Assembly: GCA_038049695.1 (NCBI GenBank)
Contig: CP142452.1
Coordinates: 78,333,501 to 78,397,500, forward strand
DNA: 64,000 bases
Reading direction: 5' to 3'
Source of the DNA: Cinnamomum chago
Taxonomy: Eukaryota; Streptophyta; Magnoliopsida; Laurales; Lauraceae
Part shown: positions 28,201-41,672 of the stretch, one piece after another
Position numbering within the stretch: the first letter of the stretch is position 1
How the letters are laid out: every line of letters begins with the position of its first letter
The notes under the pieces: model-generated
Told to the model about the DNA's origin: nothing
Databases searched by the model: none
The model's input: only the letters and a program-made list of their open reading frames with translations
Position numbers and translations under genes: made by a program

Positions 28201-28751
28201 AGAGAGAGAGAGAGAGAGGGAGAGGGTAAATTATTACTGTCGTAGTCCGTGCCGTGTCGCGGCGGAAGTAGTCACCATCAACTTGCTTCGCCTGGGAGTG
28301 GGAACTTGGGAACTGACTCGTGAGCAGTGAGTGGGGAGTGGGGACAACGCCAACCATTCCGGTTTCTCGGGCCTTTTGTCTCAGCTTTCTTTGTCTTCCG
28401 ACTCTCTTTTGGACCTTGCTGGGATATGATATCTGTATATTGTATGCTTCTGGGAACCACAGCATGATTTTTATATTTGGTTTCTTCTTTTCTTATACAG
28501 TGATCAGAGAGGTGAGAATCAATCGCTCAGCGTCGAGAAAGTCCTCCCCATTTTCTGCTGTTTAGTGATGATGGTTCTGTGATCAAAGGGGTTGGGATGG
28601 GATGGGATCGTGTGGCCCACCTTGGAATATATCATCCTTCACTTTTAAGAAAATCACAGGGTTGGCAACGTGAGCTTCAACCCACAAAATGCAACTGAGC
28701 ACAACCCACTTAGAACTGACGATGACCTTAGTCTTTGCCGTCGCTAACTCT
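25256..28751. other. Intergenic region with transposon debris
   Basis: TTTAGGGATGGCAATGG near 25944 and CATGAACACCCCTATTCATG near 27092 look like ends of decayed hAT-type elements, with GGGCC/GCCCGG-rich DNA at 26760-27090. Bases 28230-28400 form a small CpG-rich patch beside a (GA)n run at 28199-28219, which could be an old promoter, but no gene could be built from it. Confidence 0.4.
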
Positions 28752-29250
28752 AGGGGCATGTTTGTGTACACACCCTTTTTGCTGAAAGAGGAGATTGCCA
28801 CGTCAGCAAATTCCATAAAAATAAAAACCTCTGAAAAAGATTTTCGTAGAATTTAGAAATTCATGTCTGGTGCAAAAAGAGTTTCCTCATTGAATTGATG
28901 CAGATGTTGTTTGGTGCGGCTGTGAATTCCTTATAGAAAATCAAAATTTCTTATTTAGTGATATAATTTTTTGAAGAAAAATAACATAATACATATATTA
29001 TTTATTTAACATTAAATAATAATTTATATAAAGAAATAAAAAATGAAAGAGTTATAAGGTTTTTGCGTTGAATGGACAAGAGGGAGAAGTTTTTCGAGGA
29101 AATTCATTTTTCATACTCTCATGAGAAATCCATTTCCACAATTATCAAGAAAAATGTTGACGAGGCAAACAAGTATTTCCGCGGAATTTTTCCGCACCAA
29201 ACGCCGAAAATATAAATTTTTTGCAAAAAAGTGTTACACAAACATGCCCT
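28752..29250. mobile_element. GGGCATGTTTG-ended MITE, copy 1
   Basis: Begins AGGGGCATGTTTGTGTACAC and ends GTGTTACACAAACATGCCCT, a long imperfect inverted repeat. A second copy lies at 39279-39791 in the same orientation and shares most of the interior, for example ATTTTCGTAGAATTTAGAAA and ACATTAAATAATAATTTATA. No transposase frame. Superfamily not assigned. Confidence 0.85.
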
Positions 29251-31728
29251 ACAATAGAAATTTGTGAGGAGCAACATTGCATATTACAGATGAGCATTGT
29301 CATGTGCGAAATAATTCGTGACTTCCACCTTATGATCCATCTAAGAGGACCATAATTAGGAACCACTCCTAATAGTCATTTATATGGGGTCTAGCATCCA
29401 TCTGAATGTGCTGTACTATTGGGTTGATTGTGTACTTTTTTTTAGCGGTGTAAATTTAGTAGTCATTGATTAAGTGCTTAGGATGATGTTTTGAACATCT
29501 ATCACCATATACAGGATATCCTTCTGGTCTTATCGTAAGGTGGGGCCCACTTGCAGGGGCGTAATGAATTTCCCGCGGGTGAGAGCCTTGGGTCCTCCTA
29601 GCTCCATTTGCATGGCACTAGTATTGACGGTGTTTTTGTCTATATGGGCTGCACCATACTCTCTCTGTCTCTCCCCTTTCTTTGCCTTATTCTATGCTTA
29701 GATTTCTTGTCAATTGGACCATCGACCCAAAAACCTAGGTTTCTTTCCCGGGATTGGGGGTAGCCTTTTCACTGTTCTTGATAAAAAGGAGCATAGGAGA
29801 CGATGGCATCACATTACGTCAACATGATTCTTACTCACTTCTTGTGATGGGCCACACCCTAATTACTACTATAACGGTGCAATCTTAAAGTGCTTTAACC
29901 ACTGAAAGTTTATGCCTCCAAATCGAGGGAGAGGGCCTGTATATATCATGGCTCAAAAAACCAGTTATCGATCACACAATACAATTTTGACTATCGTTTT
30001 AAACTTGACTCACTCAAGACTTAAAAAAAAAAGAGCATAAAGTTGACTAAAACTCAGACAAGTTTGATTGTGTTTGTGGGGGACTCATCATCAGACTCAT
30101 TTAACCCAGCATCCTTCAAGTTGAGTTGATTCAATCAAGTGAGGACAAATCAAGTTGAGTTTAATATTGAACATATAATTGTACCTATGAGTTTTCCAAA
30201 TAAGGTGGTCATTGAAAATCACCAGCTCGAGGGCTTGCAATATTTTATTTTAATAGACCTTACAGTTGCATGTGATGTTTGGGTACCGTCCAAGCTAGAT
30301 GTCTCTTTCACCACCTGTCCTCTTCGATCTTTTCCCACCATTCTCGTGAGCAAGATATATAGTCTTATAATTTCAGTACTATATCTTTTCCCTTGAAACA
30401 AGACACGAGCTCACGTCAACTTCTTATTAGTGATACATTACCAAACCTTAAAAAGCCTTCTCTATAATATACACACAGCTCGTTTTACCCCCACTTTTAT
30501 ATTAGAAAAGCAAGTGTTAGTCATGGTTCCGTATGTTAGAAGTGACTTAGATTCTTGTAATCGTGGCTTGCTTGTATTTAATTTGAGTTGATGACTTCCC
30601 TGACCAGGACCTAATTTAGTTAGGTCAGGTCTACTGCTGAATTCAAAAGTGGGATCCTAATATGGTTGGTTAAGATAAAATCAGAAAAAAAAAAAAAAAA
30701 AAAACAGCTGAGAATTTCAAATAGGAATTCATAGTTAAATGGGCTAGTTTGATAATGGATTATAAAGAAGGTGAGGAGTGATGAATGTAAGGTATAGATG
30801 TAGTTGTGAGCCGGACTTTCTTTAAGATTTGAATTACTAAAGGGAAAATTGGGTATGTGTTTTCCCTTTCAACTTAACTCAATTTTATTAAAGGGAGATT
30901 ATTTGGTGGTCAGTTTTTTATATAAACCTTTGTTTCTTCATTTTTAAACGAATTTAGAAATGAGTATTAGAATTCCTAAAAATTTAATTATATGAAACAA
31001 ACATAGTCTAAACGTCCTACATATTAGAATTATTTGGGCATTGTCATGGAAGTAAACCAACAGTGATGTCCAATTAAAACAGTGAAAATCTGAGGTGGGT
31101 GCCTTAGATTTAGAAGACATCAATTTGAGTAGCAATTTAATTTTCACATCCTGAGTGGATATTACAACAGCTAGTCCTGCTTAAATAAGAAATATTCACA
31201 ATTAAAAAAAAAAGAATTAAATCATAGTGTATTTTGGTGTTAAAGACATTCATATATCTGGAAATGGCCATTTGTACGTAGCGCTGGCATTTGGCTGGTT
31301 TGGCCTTTAACCCAAGCCTACCAGGGGCGAGCTTGGATAGAGTCCCTTTGGGCTAGGTTTGGGTGCAAAAGAAAGCAAGTTTGACAGAAGGGGCTAGCCA
31401 CTAGGCTCGGTGTTTTATGTCAATGCTTGTTGACCCGGCCCAAACCTAGCCTATTATAAGTTATTATATACATTGCAAGAAATACTGTATTAACACTATG
31501 TTGCCATTTATAAAAACATTAATAGCACTTTTTTTTTGTAGTTTTCTATATATAAGCACACAACTTCAGTTCATAGTAATTGAATGAATAATTGAATATT
31601 ATATATGTCATTATATCCAATTATCTAAATATTTATCTTTTACTGACACCAGCCTTAAATGGAGATGACCTAAAAATATCTTTGATTAGCCTTGAGAGGA
31701 GAAACTAATATAGATGATTCAAACTAGC
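29251..31728. other. Intergenic region, no gene seen
   Basis: AT-rich, with an A run near 30686-30704 and GTGGGGCCCAC near 29540. A GGCCCAAACCTAGCC-rich stretch near 31280-31450 resembles transposon debris. Open frames near 30139 and 30944 have no recognisable domain. Confidence 0.45.
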
Positions 31729-32091
31729 TAGGGATGTAAATGTGGATCCGGACATGAAACCGTTAAGGAGAAAGTGAAATTGAACCCAAAACCATGACCA
31801 TATATGAGGATGATCTGGCTCTGGGTTTGGGTCTAGGTAGAGAAAGATATGTGGAAAAATCTAATTTTAAGAAGAGGTTCTCGAAAATTGAGATAATGTG
31901 TTGGGTCCCAGATGAACGAGTTCAAACAAAGGTGCAATCAGAACCGAATTTGTTTTAAGTCACGGATAAAATAAAATAAAAAGGATTCCGACTCATTTAT
32001 TTAGCGGGGCCTAAATAAGGATTCAAACCTAGTTTTTAATGGGTTTGAACCACTGGATGATAGGAGAATCGAAGACCCATTTATATCCCTA
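31729..32091 (-). mobile_element. hAT-like MITE, copy 2
   Basis: Left end TAGGGATGTAAATG, right end CATTTATATCCCTA. Read on the minus strand it is colinear with the copy at 15817-16228, but about 50 bases shorter. Flanks ATTCAAAC and ATTCATAC match at 7 of 8 positions, though the left one is four bases out from the TAGGG end. Confidence 0.8.
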
Positions 32092-33989
32092 ATTCATACA
32101 GTTTGATTGCTCCCAAATTGAATAAACAGTCGACCACACACCTGTCAACTGGTCAAAGATGATAATTGTCGATGACTGGGGGCCATGATTAGATGATCCT
32201 GATTAATTTAAGTGAGCAGATCAATAATCAAAATACCATTTCAAATTGTAAATTATCGATATCTGATTGATTGAAACTTGAAACTTTGCTAAAGATACAC
32301 CAATATCAGAGATCTTCCCAAAACATTGATGTCTTCAAAGCAGAGGTGACCACCTCTTTAATTGAATTTGTCTTTTACTGTTTGGCATCATAGATTATTG
32401 TAGGTCTCATCTTCTAAAGGTTCCTCTTTACATGTGGGTGTATCTAGTGGACAGATTCGGCTTAAAAAAATGCTTTCTTAACGCAAATGTTCCTAAAAGG
32501 CAATATTTTTAGGGGTCCCCAAGTCAACACCCTAAACATAGAGCCCTAATAGGTATTACCTGGCGTAAAGAAAAAGTTGCGGGGTTTTGGTTAGGTATCT
32601 TTCATTTTCTTCCAGAAATAGAGGGATGTACAGCACATAAAAATCTGCCCCCTGTTTGCATGCAACATTATCATTTCCATATCATTCTTTGGTCGGTTGC
32701 GCATGTGTACTCCAAGGGTGCCAATGTGCACACGTGCATATAGATGGGCACGTGTACGGTTGGATGCTCGGGAGGGCATAGCAAAGGATATAATCAGTAC
32801 TGATAGATCACATGAAGAGTGAAGTAGAGGATAAATAGGTTAAAGTTAAACTAGAGTACCAGTAAAATTAAGGTTGGAAGTAGAATCCACTTTTATTTAA
32901 GTAAATTAAAGTGAAATGAAGTACATGTGGCTGATAATATTAATTCATTTATCGGACTGAGTTGATTCAAACATGGTAGAGTTGAAATTTTAGACTGTTA
33001 TAATCAATTTAACTTTACTTTAATTTATTTTTTACCTATTAGGAAATATAGGAGGCTTTTGCTCTCCCACTTAATGCCCAAGTACAACCCATTTTGTATA
33101 GCTTATCTACCTGTTATTCTTTGTACCATTTAGGGCTGTGCATGTCTTGGTTTTAGGCAAGTTAGAGCTTTATCCAAGCTCAACCCGTTTTGTAGACCAA
33201 ATATTCGATCTTGTATCAAGCTTGCAGGCCCAAGAATTGGGACTTCACCTAGACCATACGAGAAATTGTGTTCCCAAAAAATTTGGCAGGCAGTTTTAGC
33301 CATCGCTTAAAACATAACCTAAAATCCAGCTCATTGTAGGTCGAGCTTGAACGGGGCCCACACCTAAACAGAGCCCACTAAGGAAACAATCCAATCGTTA
33401 CTTGACTTCATGAGCTTGGCGAGGCCCTTGCACAACCGTATATTGCATGCATGCATTAGGGTTTTTTTAATGGGGTCCCAACCCCCTTTACTGGGGTACT
33501 AAAAAAAACACTTGAGGTACCTCTAATGGATTGTGGATTGTGGAGAAGTACTTTCTACAGCCACATGAGACCTGCCTCACACTCACAAAACCTCGTGAAT
33601 TAGTATTCACCTTAATTTATCACTAATTTGAACTATGTTAACCGTTAATTAAATCTCAATAAAGGTATGACTTAAGTAAACACTAAACTTTGAGATCCCT
33701 TAATCAATGGCTGTGATAATATGGTTGAGATGATTTTTTGCCAAAAGTCATATGCTACGTCCACTAAACTACCCTTTCATGATTGACATACATTCAAATA
33801 CATCCCATAAAATACTTAGAATTTTACCTATCTCGAAATCCGTGAGAGGAATAACCCTTTATATTTTATCCTTTGGTAATACATAAATATTATTGGGACA
33901 AAAAATGCTTCACAATTGGATCTCTTTGGGTGGGTCTTGTCCATCTTTTTTGGTAACTCAGCGACGGGGCAGAGACCATGAGACTCATA
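32092..33989. other. Intergenic region, no gene seen
   Basis: AT-rich. TTTAGGGCTGTGCATG near 33130 looks like another hAT-type end. No coding exon is supported. Confidence 0.45.
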
Positions 33990-34190
33990 ACACAACTCAT
34001 ATATATGAGATGATGCAAACTTATACATGAGAGGAGAGATAGACACAAATCACACATGTGAGGTGATGAAAACTCGCACATGCGATGAGATATATATAGA
34101 CACAACTCACACATGTGAGGTGATGAAAACTCACACATACGAGGAGAATAAATACAACTCACACATATAAGGTAATAAAAACTCACTTAT
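33990..34190. repeat. Minisatellite of about 60-bp units
   Basis: About three units contain ACACAACTCACACATGTGAG, GTGATGAAAACTCACACAT and a short AGGAGA/ATGAGA spacer. They translate on the minus strand as a repeated SSPHMCELC-like string, which is an artefact of the repeat. Confidence 0.8.
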
Positions 34191-35231
34191 GCAAAAAGGG
34201 AGGAGCCGTGCTCAAACCCAGGGTCTTGTCCATCTTATAATTAATCATTGCATAATGCACATTTTATTAGAGTATGGATGCATGAGTTCCTCGCTTAGGA
34301 GATGCGTGAATCCAATTTATTGGAAAGTTAAATCCCTGAAAATAATTCTCATCCTCTTAATTAAATGAAATGTGGTCATATTTTACTATAATAGAAGTTA
34401 ATTTCCCTGTAAAATAAAAACATAGAAAAACCTGAATAAAATAACAAAAGTTCCATTTTATACATTATCCTTCTCTCTTTCACATGGTGAGTTCTAAATA
34501 TGTCATGACCGGAACAATCAAAATCTAGATGCATGTGTACAACACAATTGGAGAGAAGTACTTAAAATAAATAAAACGACCATAAAGCTTGTGTATCCAG
34601 TACTTGTCGGGTTGAAAGGGAGACCTGCCCCTCATCCACACCTACTAGTGTGTTTGGCAGTGGGTTGGCTGGGTTTAGAGCTATATAGGTTCACAATTCT
34701 TCATTTGTATATAACTCAGTAGATCTTATTTATAAAACCTCACTAACAAATATAGTGAGCAATGGCATATTACTTGTCTTGACCAGTTTTCCGGGTCAGC
34801 CTAAACCCTAACCCAACCCCACCTTTAGCTATTCCTAGCTTGTACTCAGAAGGCCATAAATATGCATGGGAAACAAGCATGCAAAAGTAGACGAATTACA
34901 AGCAAAAAGTCATGAGTGTTCTGCATATAACCATTTGCACATTTACTTCCTGACAATTAAATTGATGTTTCTTTACCATTAAGAGACACTGAAACCTCCC
35001 AACATTAAAGTAGCCGTTACCATGTTCTGTGCTGCTTTTATTGCCTTTTATCATTTCCCACAGGGTAACTTAATTTCTGCCCACTAAATGCAGGTATTGC
35101 ATGTGTCTAGGACACTATGATGAGGTTGACGAATCCAGAACCTTGATTTAAAGAAATCCTAAGATTAATTAGTCAAATTCTACCAAAGCCTACCTATTGA
35201 AAATATGAGCGGCTCAAAATAAATGGCCTTA
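34191..35231. other. Intergenic region, no gene seen
   Basis: AT-rich DNA without coding signal or clear repeat structure. Confidence 0.5.
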
Positions 35232-35400
35232 CTGTGTATGGATTGCCTTAAAATCTAACACCAATCAGAGTTGGCCCCACTATTATAGTAACCATATATT
35301 GAATACACGATTAACATAAATCATATTATTCATCTTATGGTCAATCTATAGGTGGGGCCAACTTTAACTGGAGTAAAATTTTAGGGCATTTTATACACAG
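35232..35400. mobile_element. 169-bp MITE with long inverted repeats
   Basis: Starts CTGTGTATGGATTGCC and ends GGGCATTTTATACACAG. The arms extend about 55 bases inward, including AGTTGGCCCCAC on the left and GTGGGGCCAACT on the right. Superfamily not assigned. Confidence 0.8.
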
Positions 35401-36823
35401 CGAGAGAGAGCGTTCAATATTTATTTCACTTAGAGAATAATTGGATCCTGATTCATGGTTGAAGAAGATATTTCATTAAGAGAGAGAAGGAAACAAATTT
35501 GTACCGTTTACAGCTTTCTCTGGCTATTTTCTTAACATCCAAATAGGCATTAATGGTATGTATTTAGCTGAAAAAAGGAATATAACTGATTTATGGAAAT
35601 CATATCAATTGTCTTTTGTTGTCAAACTGACTAAGAATTATGAAAAAGGGAGAACAATTCAAGAAAGATTTTCGAAAACATGGTTGGAAGTCATAGAAAC
35701 AGATGTTGGGTAGCCCGAGAAACTATAGTACAATACTACTCATTTTGTAGCATTTTATGTAGGATATCATTTGTTCAAAAATTAATGCTGAACTAGTAGC
35801 ACTTCTGCATAAATTCTCTGCCTGAGTCTGAGTGTGTTCCTGCAACAATTTTTTTTTTTTTTCATTCATGTTCTGTCAGATCCCTTGACACTTGTAGGTT
35901 AAAGTGAGATGCCCTTACCACTAGGGGATGCTATATCCTCAACTTTAAATTCCAATCAAATGAATTCCGCCCAAGTATTAATTGTGATGGGTGAAGGATG
36001 TAAGATAGCAATTTTGATGGGAATTTGAGTTTCTTCATATTTGAATTACTTGATTGATTGTTGGGTGTTCATTTTCCATCGTTCCCTTATTCATTTTTAT
36101 TCAAGGGGTTACCTTCCCTCTCCGTCCAATCGGAGGTGGGGTTGAAAAATCCTGTCACGAAGGACATTTAGTTTTATCATGGTTGTAAAATTGTGAATAG
36201 CATTAAGGTTAGAAATAGAATCTAGTGCCAAGCACTAAATAAGAACACCAACCAATTCATTGAGAATTTACAACATCTTTTACCATTTGCTCACTTATGT
36301 CAGTGATCATATGAGATTTCCATGATAATATTGCGCTATTTATATATAAGAAAATATTAAGCTATTTATATAAAGCAATATTTCTTCATTAATGTTCTGC
36401 TGCTTTCAAATATTCTCAAAATTGAGAATATCACGAGAAAATCCCCATAATATTGGAGCAATGATTGAGAATAGAATAAATTTACAAAAAAGAAGAAAAA
36501 TTGAAATGGTATATTTATTGGTATTTTTTTTTAGTTCAATGATATTACTTTTTTTTTAACATAATCCCAATAATCATTCGAAAAAAAACACAAATTTTCC
36601 AAAGACTTTCCTAGGAACAATTTTTTTTTTCTTTTACTAGGATATTTCTTGTGACGATGGTTCTAATCTTTTTTTTTTCTTTTACATATTTATGAATTGT
36701 GGACGCAACAATATGAGTTTTCTAAATCACTTCCAAGTTAGGGCACAAATAATTGTATCAAATTCTTTCAATAAAAAATATGTCTTTGTGGAATACTATC
36801 AAAGCTAAGGATGTCTGTTTCCA
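35401..36823. other. Intergenic region, possible degraded SINE
   Basis: On the minus strand, 35935-35848 has CTAGTGGTAAGGGCATCT, like a tRNA A box, and a 3' A run, but no clear B box. The rest is AT-rich with many T runs and no coding signal. Confidence 0.35.
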
Positions 36824-36979
36824 ATGGCGGACGTAAGGTTTTTATTTGGGCGGTGCGGGTAATGGTCAAAGTTAAAAAGTTAAATAATAAAATAAAAGAA
36901 ATTAAAGTATTATTTAAGAAATTTCTCGAACCTCGCGAGTGCGGTCGCACCCTTGTGATTACGTGTAGGTCCGCCCTTA
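36824..36979. mobile_element. Mutator-type MITE with 10-bp target duplication
   Basis: Begins ATGGCGGACGTAAGG and ends CGTGTAGGTCCGCCCTTA. The sequence TCTGTTTCCA flanks it exactly on both sides (36814-36823 and 36980-36989), a length typical of Mutator-like elements. A related copy in inverse orientation is near 58161-58301. The open frame across it is not a gene. Confidence 0.85.
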
Positions 36980-36989
36980 TCTGTTTCCA

Positions 36990-38409
36990 TAGTTATTTGC
37001 ATTTCGATTCAGAAGAAAACGATTCTTCTACCCTCGTAGTTTTAATGATAATTAGATTTATAGGAAAACTCAGTACATATAGCTGCTTGTATGTCTTTGT
37101 CTTTTTATCATTAACTTTTAGTCTGTTAAAAAAAAGGATATTGCTTAGAAATCTCAGGACTTATCTGTTTTGTGTAACTAAATTCCTAAGAATACCAAGG
37201 TGACTTATTTCTGTAAGTGGTTGAAAATGCTTTAGATTCAAGTACACATGGTATGAGTGGCTTAAAGCCTTAAATAAAATAGGAGACCTAATATTTAGAA
37301 CCTATATTCTTAAGAGATTCGCAATGCCCTCATTGACACAAAGTGGGGTCCAGATTTGGAACATCCAAATCATTTGCTTGCCCTGAGACCTATTGTATTT
37401 ACTTTATCAACGTAATAAAAGTCAATTTCATTGCGCCAACCATTAAATTGATCGCTAAATTTTACACATGATGAACCCTTTTTAAAGAAAAGGAAATTGA
37501 TCATGTGTTTCAGATGTACTCAATCATCCAGTGGTAGTCATCTTAATAATTTGAGTCATAATACAACTCCATAGCATAGGTCTTAGAACTTGTAGACTGT
37601 TAAAGTTTTCTTGAGGTAGGCCCCACTATATGTATTCTGCCCCATTCTTAAGATGACCATCCAACTATTACCTCCCCCGGACTTAAACCAAAAAAAAAAA
37701 AAAACTATTACCTCCCTGTTCCAATCAGAGCTTAAATTTAGCTAGTATTCCTCCTAATGGACCTATACACCTATCAACTGTGGGGGCAGTGGGAGGAACA
37801 AGATGCATTTAACTATTGTTAGTAATGATAATAAAGAAGTTTTGATGGATGACAAAAGGAAAAGGAACAAACAAAACCTTTTTAGTTCTTTGAATGATAC
37901 ATGCTTTCTGCTTAACCAAACTATACTAAACTAATGCAGACCACTTTTTCTTTAGTGATACGATAATTAATACAATACAATATAAAAATCATAGACATCA
38001 TTTATGTCTTTCAATTTTTCTTTTTTTAACTCAAGAATCATACCTTGAGCAACCAACAATATTTGTATAGAATGCGGACCACTGTTTTTGACACTGCAGT
38101 TTCCACATGAAACAGCAAGAAATGAAAATCTTACACTACATAGAGTCTCATATAAAAGAAGAAATGTTTGGTGGAAAACAGAACTAAACAAAATGAAGAA
38201 ACTGTACCCGACTTGATGGCTTTTACGTTTGCAATAGAGTTGAAACTATCAAATCTCATCAAAATAATAGACACAATAAAGTTTCTATGTCATTTACTGA
38301 TTGGGATCAGCCACTGTTATTGACAATCAATGTTGTTGGAGTTTAATCCAGGGTGCATTGAAATTAATTTAGGCAACTTCAATAATACCATCACACCATT
38401 GATGACTAA
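36990..38409. other. Intergenic region, no gene seen
   Basis: AT-rich DNA; a pair of GTGGGG(T)CC and GGCCCCAC words at 37347 and 37619 may be outer ends of a degraded foldback element. No coding exon is supported. Confidence 0.4.
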
Positions 38410-38785
38410 GGGCCTGTTTCTTTACCAGAATTCATAGAATTCATGTCTGGTGCTTGTCTGGGAATTTCAAATGCTGACATTTGAAATACTTCTGAATTCT
38501 AGAATCCTGAATTCCATGTTTCATTCAAAGGTCTGAATTCCTGGAAGTTCAAATGACAGGGTCCAAGTTGTTGCTAAAGGGTCAGAATTCCACTGCCATC
38601 AAACTGGTTTTCCAAATCCTGGCTGCAAAACTGGTTTTTCAAATCCTACCTTTTTAGGGATTTCAAATACCTAGAATTTCAAATGCCAGTGAATTCTGAT
38701 AAAGAAACGCAGAATTCCTGACAGGAATTCTAAATTCCAAGACACTCTGAATTCCTGTCAGGAATTCTTTTAAAAGAACAGGCCC
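38410..38785. mobile_element. PIF/Harbinger-type MITE flanked by TAA
   Basis: Starts GGGCCTGTTTCTTTA and ends TAAAAGAACAGGCCC. It is flanked by TAA at 38407-38409 and 38786-38788, the usual Harbinger target duplication. The interior is made of many GAATTC and CAGGAATTC repeats. Confidence 0.9.
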
Positions 38786-39278
38786 TAAGGTCTATTTGGA
38801 AAGTCTTATTAGTTTTGAAATAGATTGTTACGACCAGACCCTGTTTTACAGATAGATAATTTGGTATTTGTCTGATTCAAATAGAAAATACAAATTTAAT
38901 TATGAAAAAGCCTATAGTAAAATTAGCTTTGGGCAAATTTATTGTAAAGTAAAAGTCATCCCGATCAAAAAGCTAGAGAAGTGTCATTTTATTTTCTGTG
39001 TACTTGTAGTTTAGATCTTGATACAGACAGATAGGTGGACTAGATGGATTAGAAGAAAAAAAAAAACTGGTATCCATTGCTACATCGGATTCTTTTTAAT
39101 CCTTGGCCACTTTGCCTTTAAACAGTGGAAAAAGAAGGGCAAAAAAGGGGGCTCATGAGTCATGACCAGGTAAAAGCACAAAGTACCCCACCCATCCCAA
39201 TGAAAATTCTAGGAGCCCCAGAACAATTTATCGGATATGATTCGAATGTGTAGAATCTATAGGGAACTTTATAAGAGA

Positions 39279-39791
39279 ACGTTTGTGTACACATTGTTTT
39301 TGCGGAAAAAGAAAATTTCCACATTAGCAAATTCCATAAAAATGAAAATCTCAGAAAATGATTTTCGTAGAATTTAGAAATTCATGTTTGGTGCAAAAAG
39401 AGTTTTCTCATTGAATTGATGCAGCTGTGGATTCCTTATAGAAAATAAAAAATTCTTATTTGGTGATATAATTTTTTGAAGAAAAATAACATAATATGTA
39501 TATTATTTATTTAACATTAAATAATAATTTATATAAAGAAATAAAAAATGAAAGAGTTATAGGGTTTTTGGGTTGAAATGGACAAGAGTGAGGAAAAGAA
39601 TGAGAAGTTTTTCGAAGAAATCCATTTCCCATACCCCTCATAGGAAACCCATTTCCACAATTATTAAGGAAAACGTTGATAAGGCAGAAAATCATTTCCG
39701 CGGAATTGTTTTGCACCAAACGTCGGAAAAATAAGTTTTCAGCGGAAAACCGTCCATTTTTCCATGGAAAAGTGTTACACAAACATGCCCC
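39279..39791. mobile_element. GGGCATGTTTG-ended MITE, copy 2
   Basis: Colinear with the element at 28752-29250. The right end GTGTTACACAAACATGCCCC is intact; the left end is eroded to ACGTTTGTGTACACA. A 91-residue minus-strand frame inside it is chance. Confidence 0.8.
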
Positions 39792-41672
39792 AATGTAATC
39801 TATCCTGAACTGACCACTGGAAGTGGGGGAGGAATCTGGATCATGTTTGGACCAATCGGGGGTGACACGTAAACTTATTGAGTTTAAAAAACGGTGTTGT
39901 CTTTAAAAACTAGTTCCATCTTTTAAGTCTAAAAACAACTTGTCACCACTAATTGGTCCAAATAGGGTTTGGATTCGGTTCCCGGGGAGGGGTGAAATTC
40001 TTCCATGTGGGGCCAATATGTAGAAGAAATTTTTTTGAAAAGGCCATATGTTAAAAATGAATGTAGTTTTTAAAATATATTTGTTGGACTTTTCTGAAAA
40101 TTTTGAAAAAATATATGTAAAAAAATTATAAAATTATAAAAAGGTAAAGGGTTTTCTTGAAAAATGCGCCCCCCACCCCCCCCGCCCGTTTTTTTGGGCC
40201 AGTGGTGGCTGTGGTTAGTGGCCAATGTGCAGTAGGCATAACCCTTCATATGGTGATGGTGGGGGATACCACACAAGGTTGAGATTGATCTGGTACTATT
40301 TGCTGTAAAGTTCACGGAAATTTCAATTGACCGGAATAAATGCTATAAAGTGCCTGGCTGGACACGTGAATTAGGGTTTGCAATTTGGGTGGGGCCCAAA
40401 CCCAATGCCAACCTGGTCAACTGCTCCCAATTTACGGTGGAACCCGATCAGAATCAATAGGTCTGTTGGGTACATCCCTCCTCACACAATTAAAATGTGT
40501 AAATTTTGTTATGAAAATGGTGTGTAATTAGGGTTTGGGATCATTTCCCCCTCAAAAATCTTACACTTTATAGAGAGGGAAACAACCTCTCCCCCAAATC
40601 ATGTCATCATAGATTTTTAGAAATATGTGAAAATGTCTAAAGAAAAACCTCATCCATAGATTCAATTTCCACACTTACATGAGCACCCAATTTATAAATT
40701 CAGCCATTCAATAATCTCTTTTCTTTTATTTATTGGTAACCATCCACTAATCTTATATAAATGATAAATCTCAAGATATGAAGTTTTATATTTTAATCCT
40801 CATGAATGTTAAAAAAACACGTGAATAACACAAATATCAACCAATCCCCATTCATGAATAGAAACTGTATACTATTTTCAAACATATCTTTTTTGGTAAA
40901 ATACTTTTTTCAAAGACATGATGACCTCAACATTGAAAATCTCGTGTCTAAGGTATCCTTCCATTTATCACGCTTTAGGTGGTTCCTATAGGCTAGACTG
41001 TTTTCTAACTAGAAAATGTTCGGCCATTCTTAAAATTCTAAATATTTATAGAGGCTTTTAAGTTAAACGTAATCAAAACTACGATTCATGTGCTAGAAAA
41101 TAGAATACTTTTATCTATACAGGTTAAAAACTTTATAATTTCTCTTTTATAATGAACTTTTTCAAGGCCTCTCTAATGAATTGAATTGATTCTCTTATCT
41201 TTATCAAAATCTTAAACTTAGTTAACATCACCCACCCCCAAAAGCAAACTCGTTCCTGAATCCTCAAATCATTCCACTGAGTCAATTCATCTGCCTGAGT
41301 TGGTTGCCCGCCCTACAGTACCCATGTGTGTCAGAAATTCCGGGTTTGAAACTTTAAAAAACAACGAGAGAGATGAAAAGACACAACTGTTTCCCTCGGG
41401 CAGCCATTAATATGCCCTCGCTGCTGCGTGTCACGCGATCAGATGCTCTCGCACTTTCCAAAACACAAACAAAATCAATACAATACAAAAACACAATTAC
41501 ATACAAAATCACCACCTTCTTTAGATCTTCCCATTTTGCCCCTCCACGTCTTTTTCTCTCTTTCGATATGCGAACACGGGAAATGGAATTTCGGAGGTAT
41601 TTCGTTTCTGTGTTTCTGGGGTCTGGTTGAATTTCTGGGTTTTGTGTTTTTCAACGTTTTGGTTGAGAGGAA
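39792..41672 (+). other. Upstream region and leader of the TRM-like gene
   Basis: Includes a C run near 40168-40186 and the ~300 bases before the ATG at 41673, which are T/G-rich like a 5' leader. Open frames at 41373-41781 overlap the leader in other frames and lack domains. No separate gene is supported. Confidence 0.4.

Noticed and set aside
33828..34186. Repeated SSPHMCELC-like protein on the minus strand
   Set aside because: It is a minisatellite read in frame, not a gene.
39507..39782. 91-residue minus-strand frame
   Set aside because: Lies wholly within a MITE whose other copy does not keep the frame.
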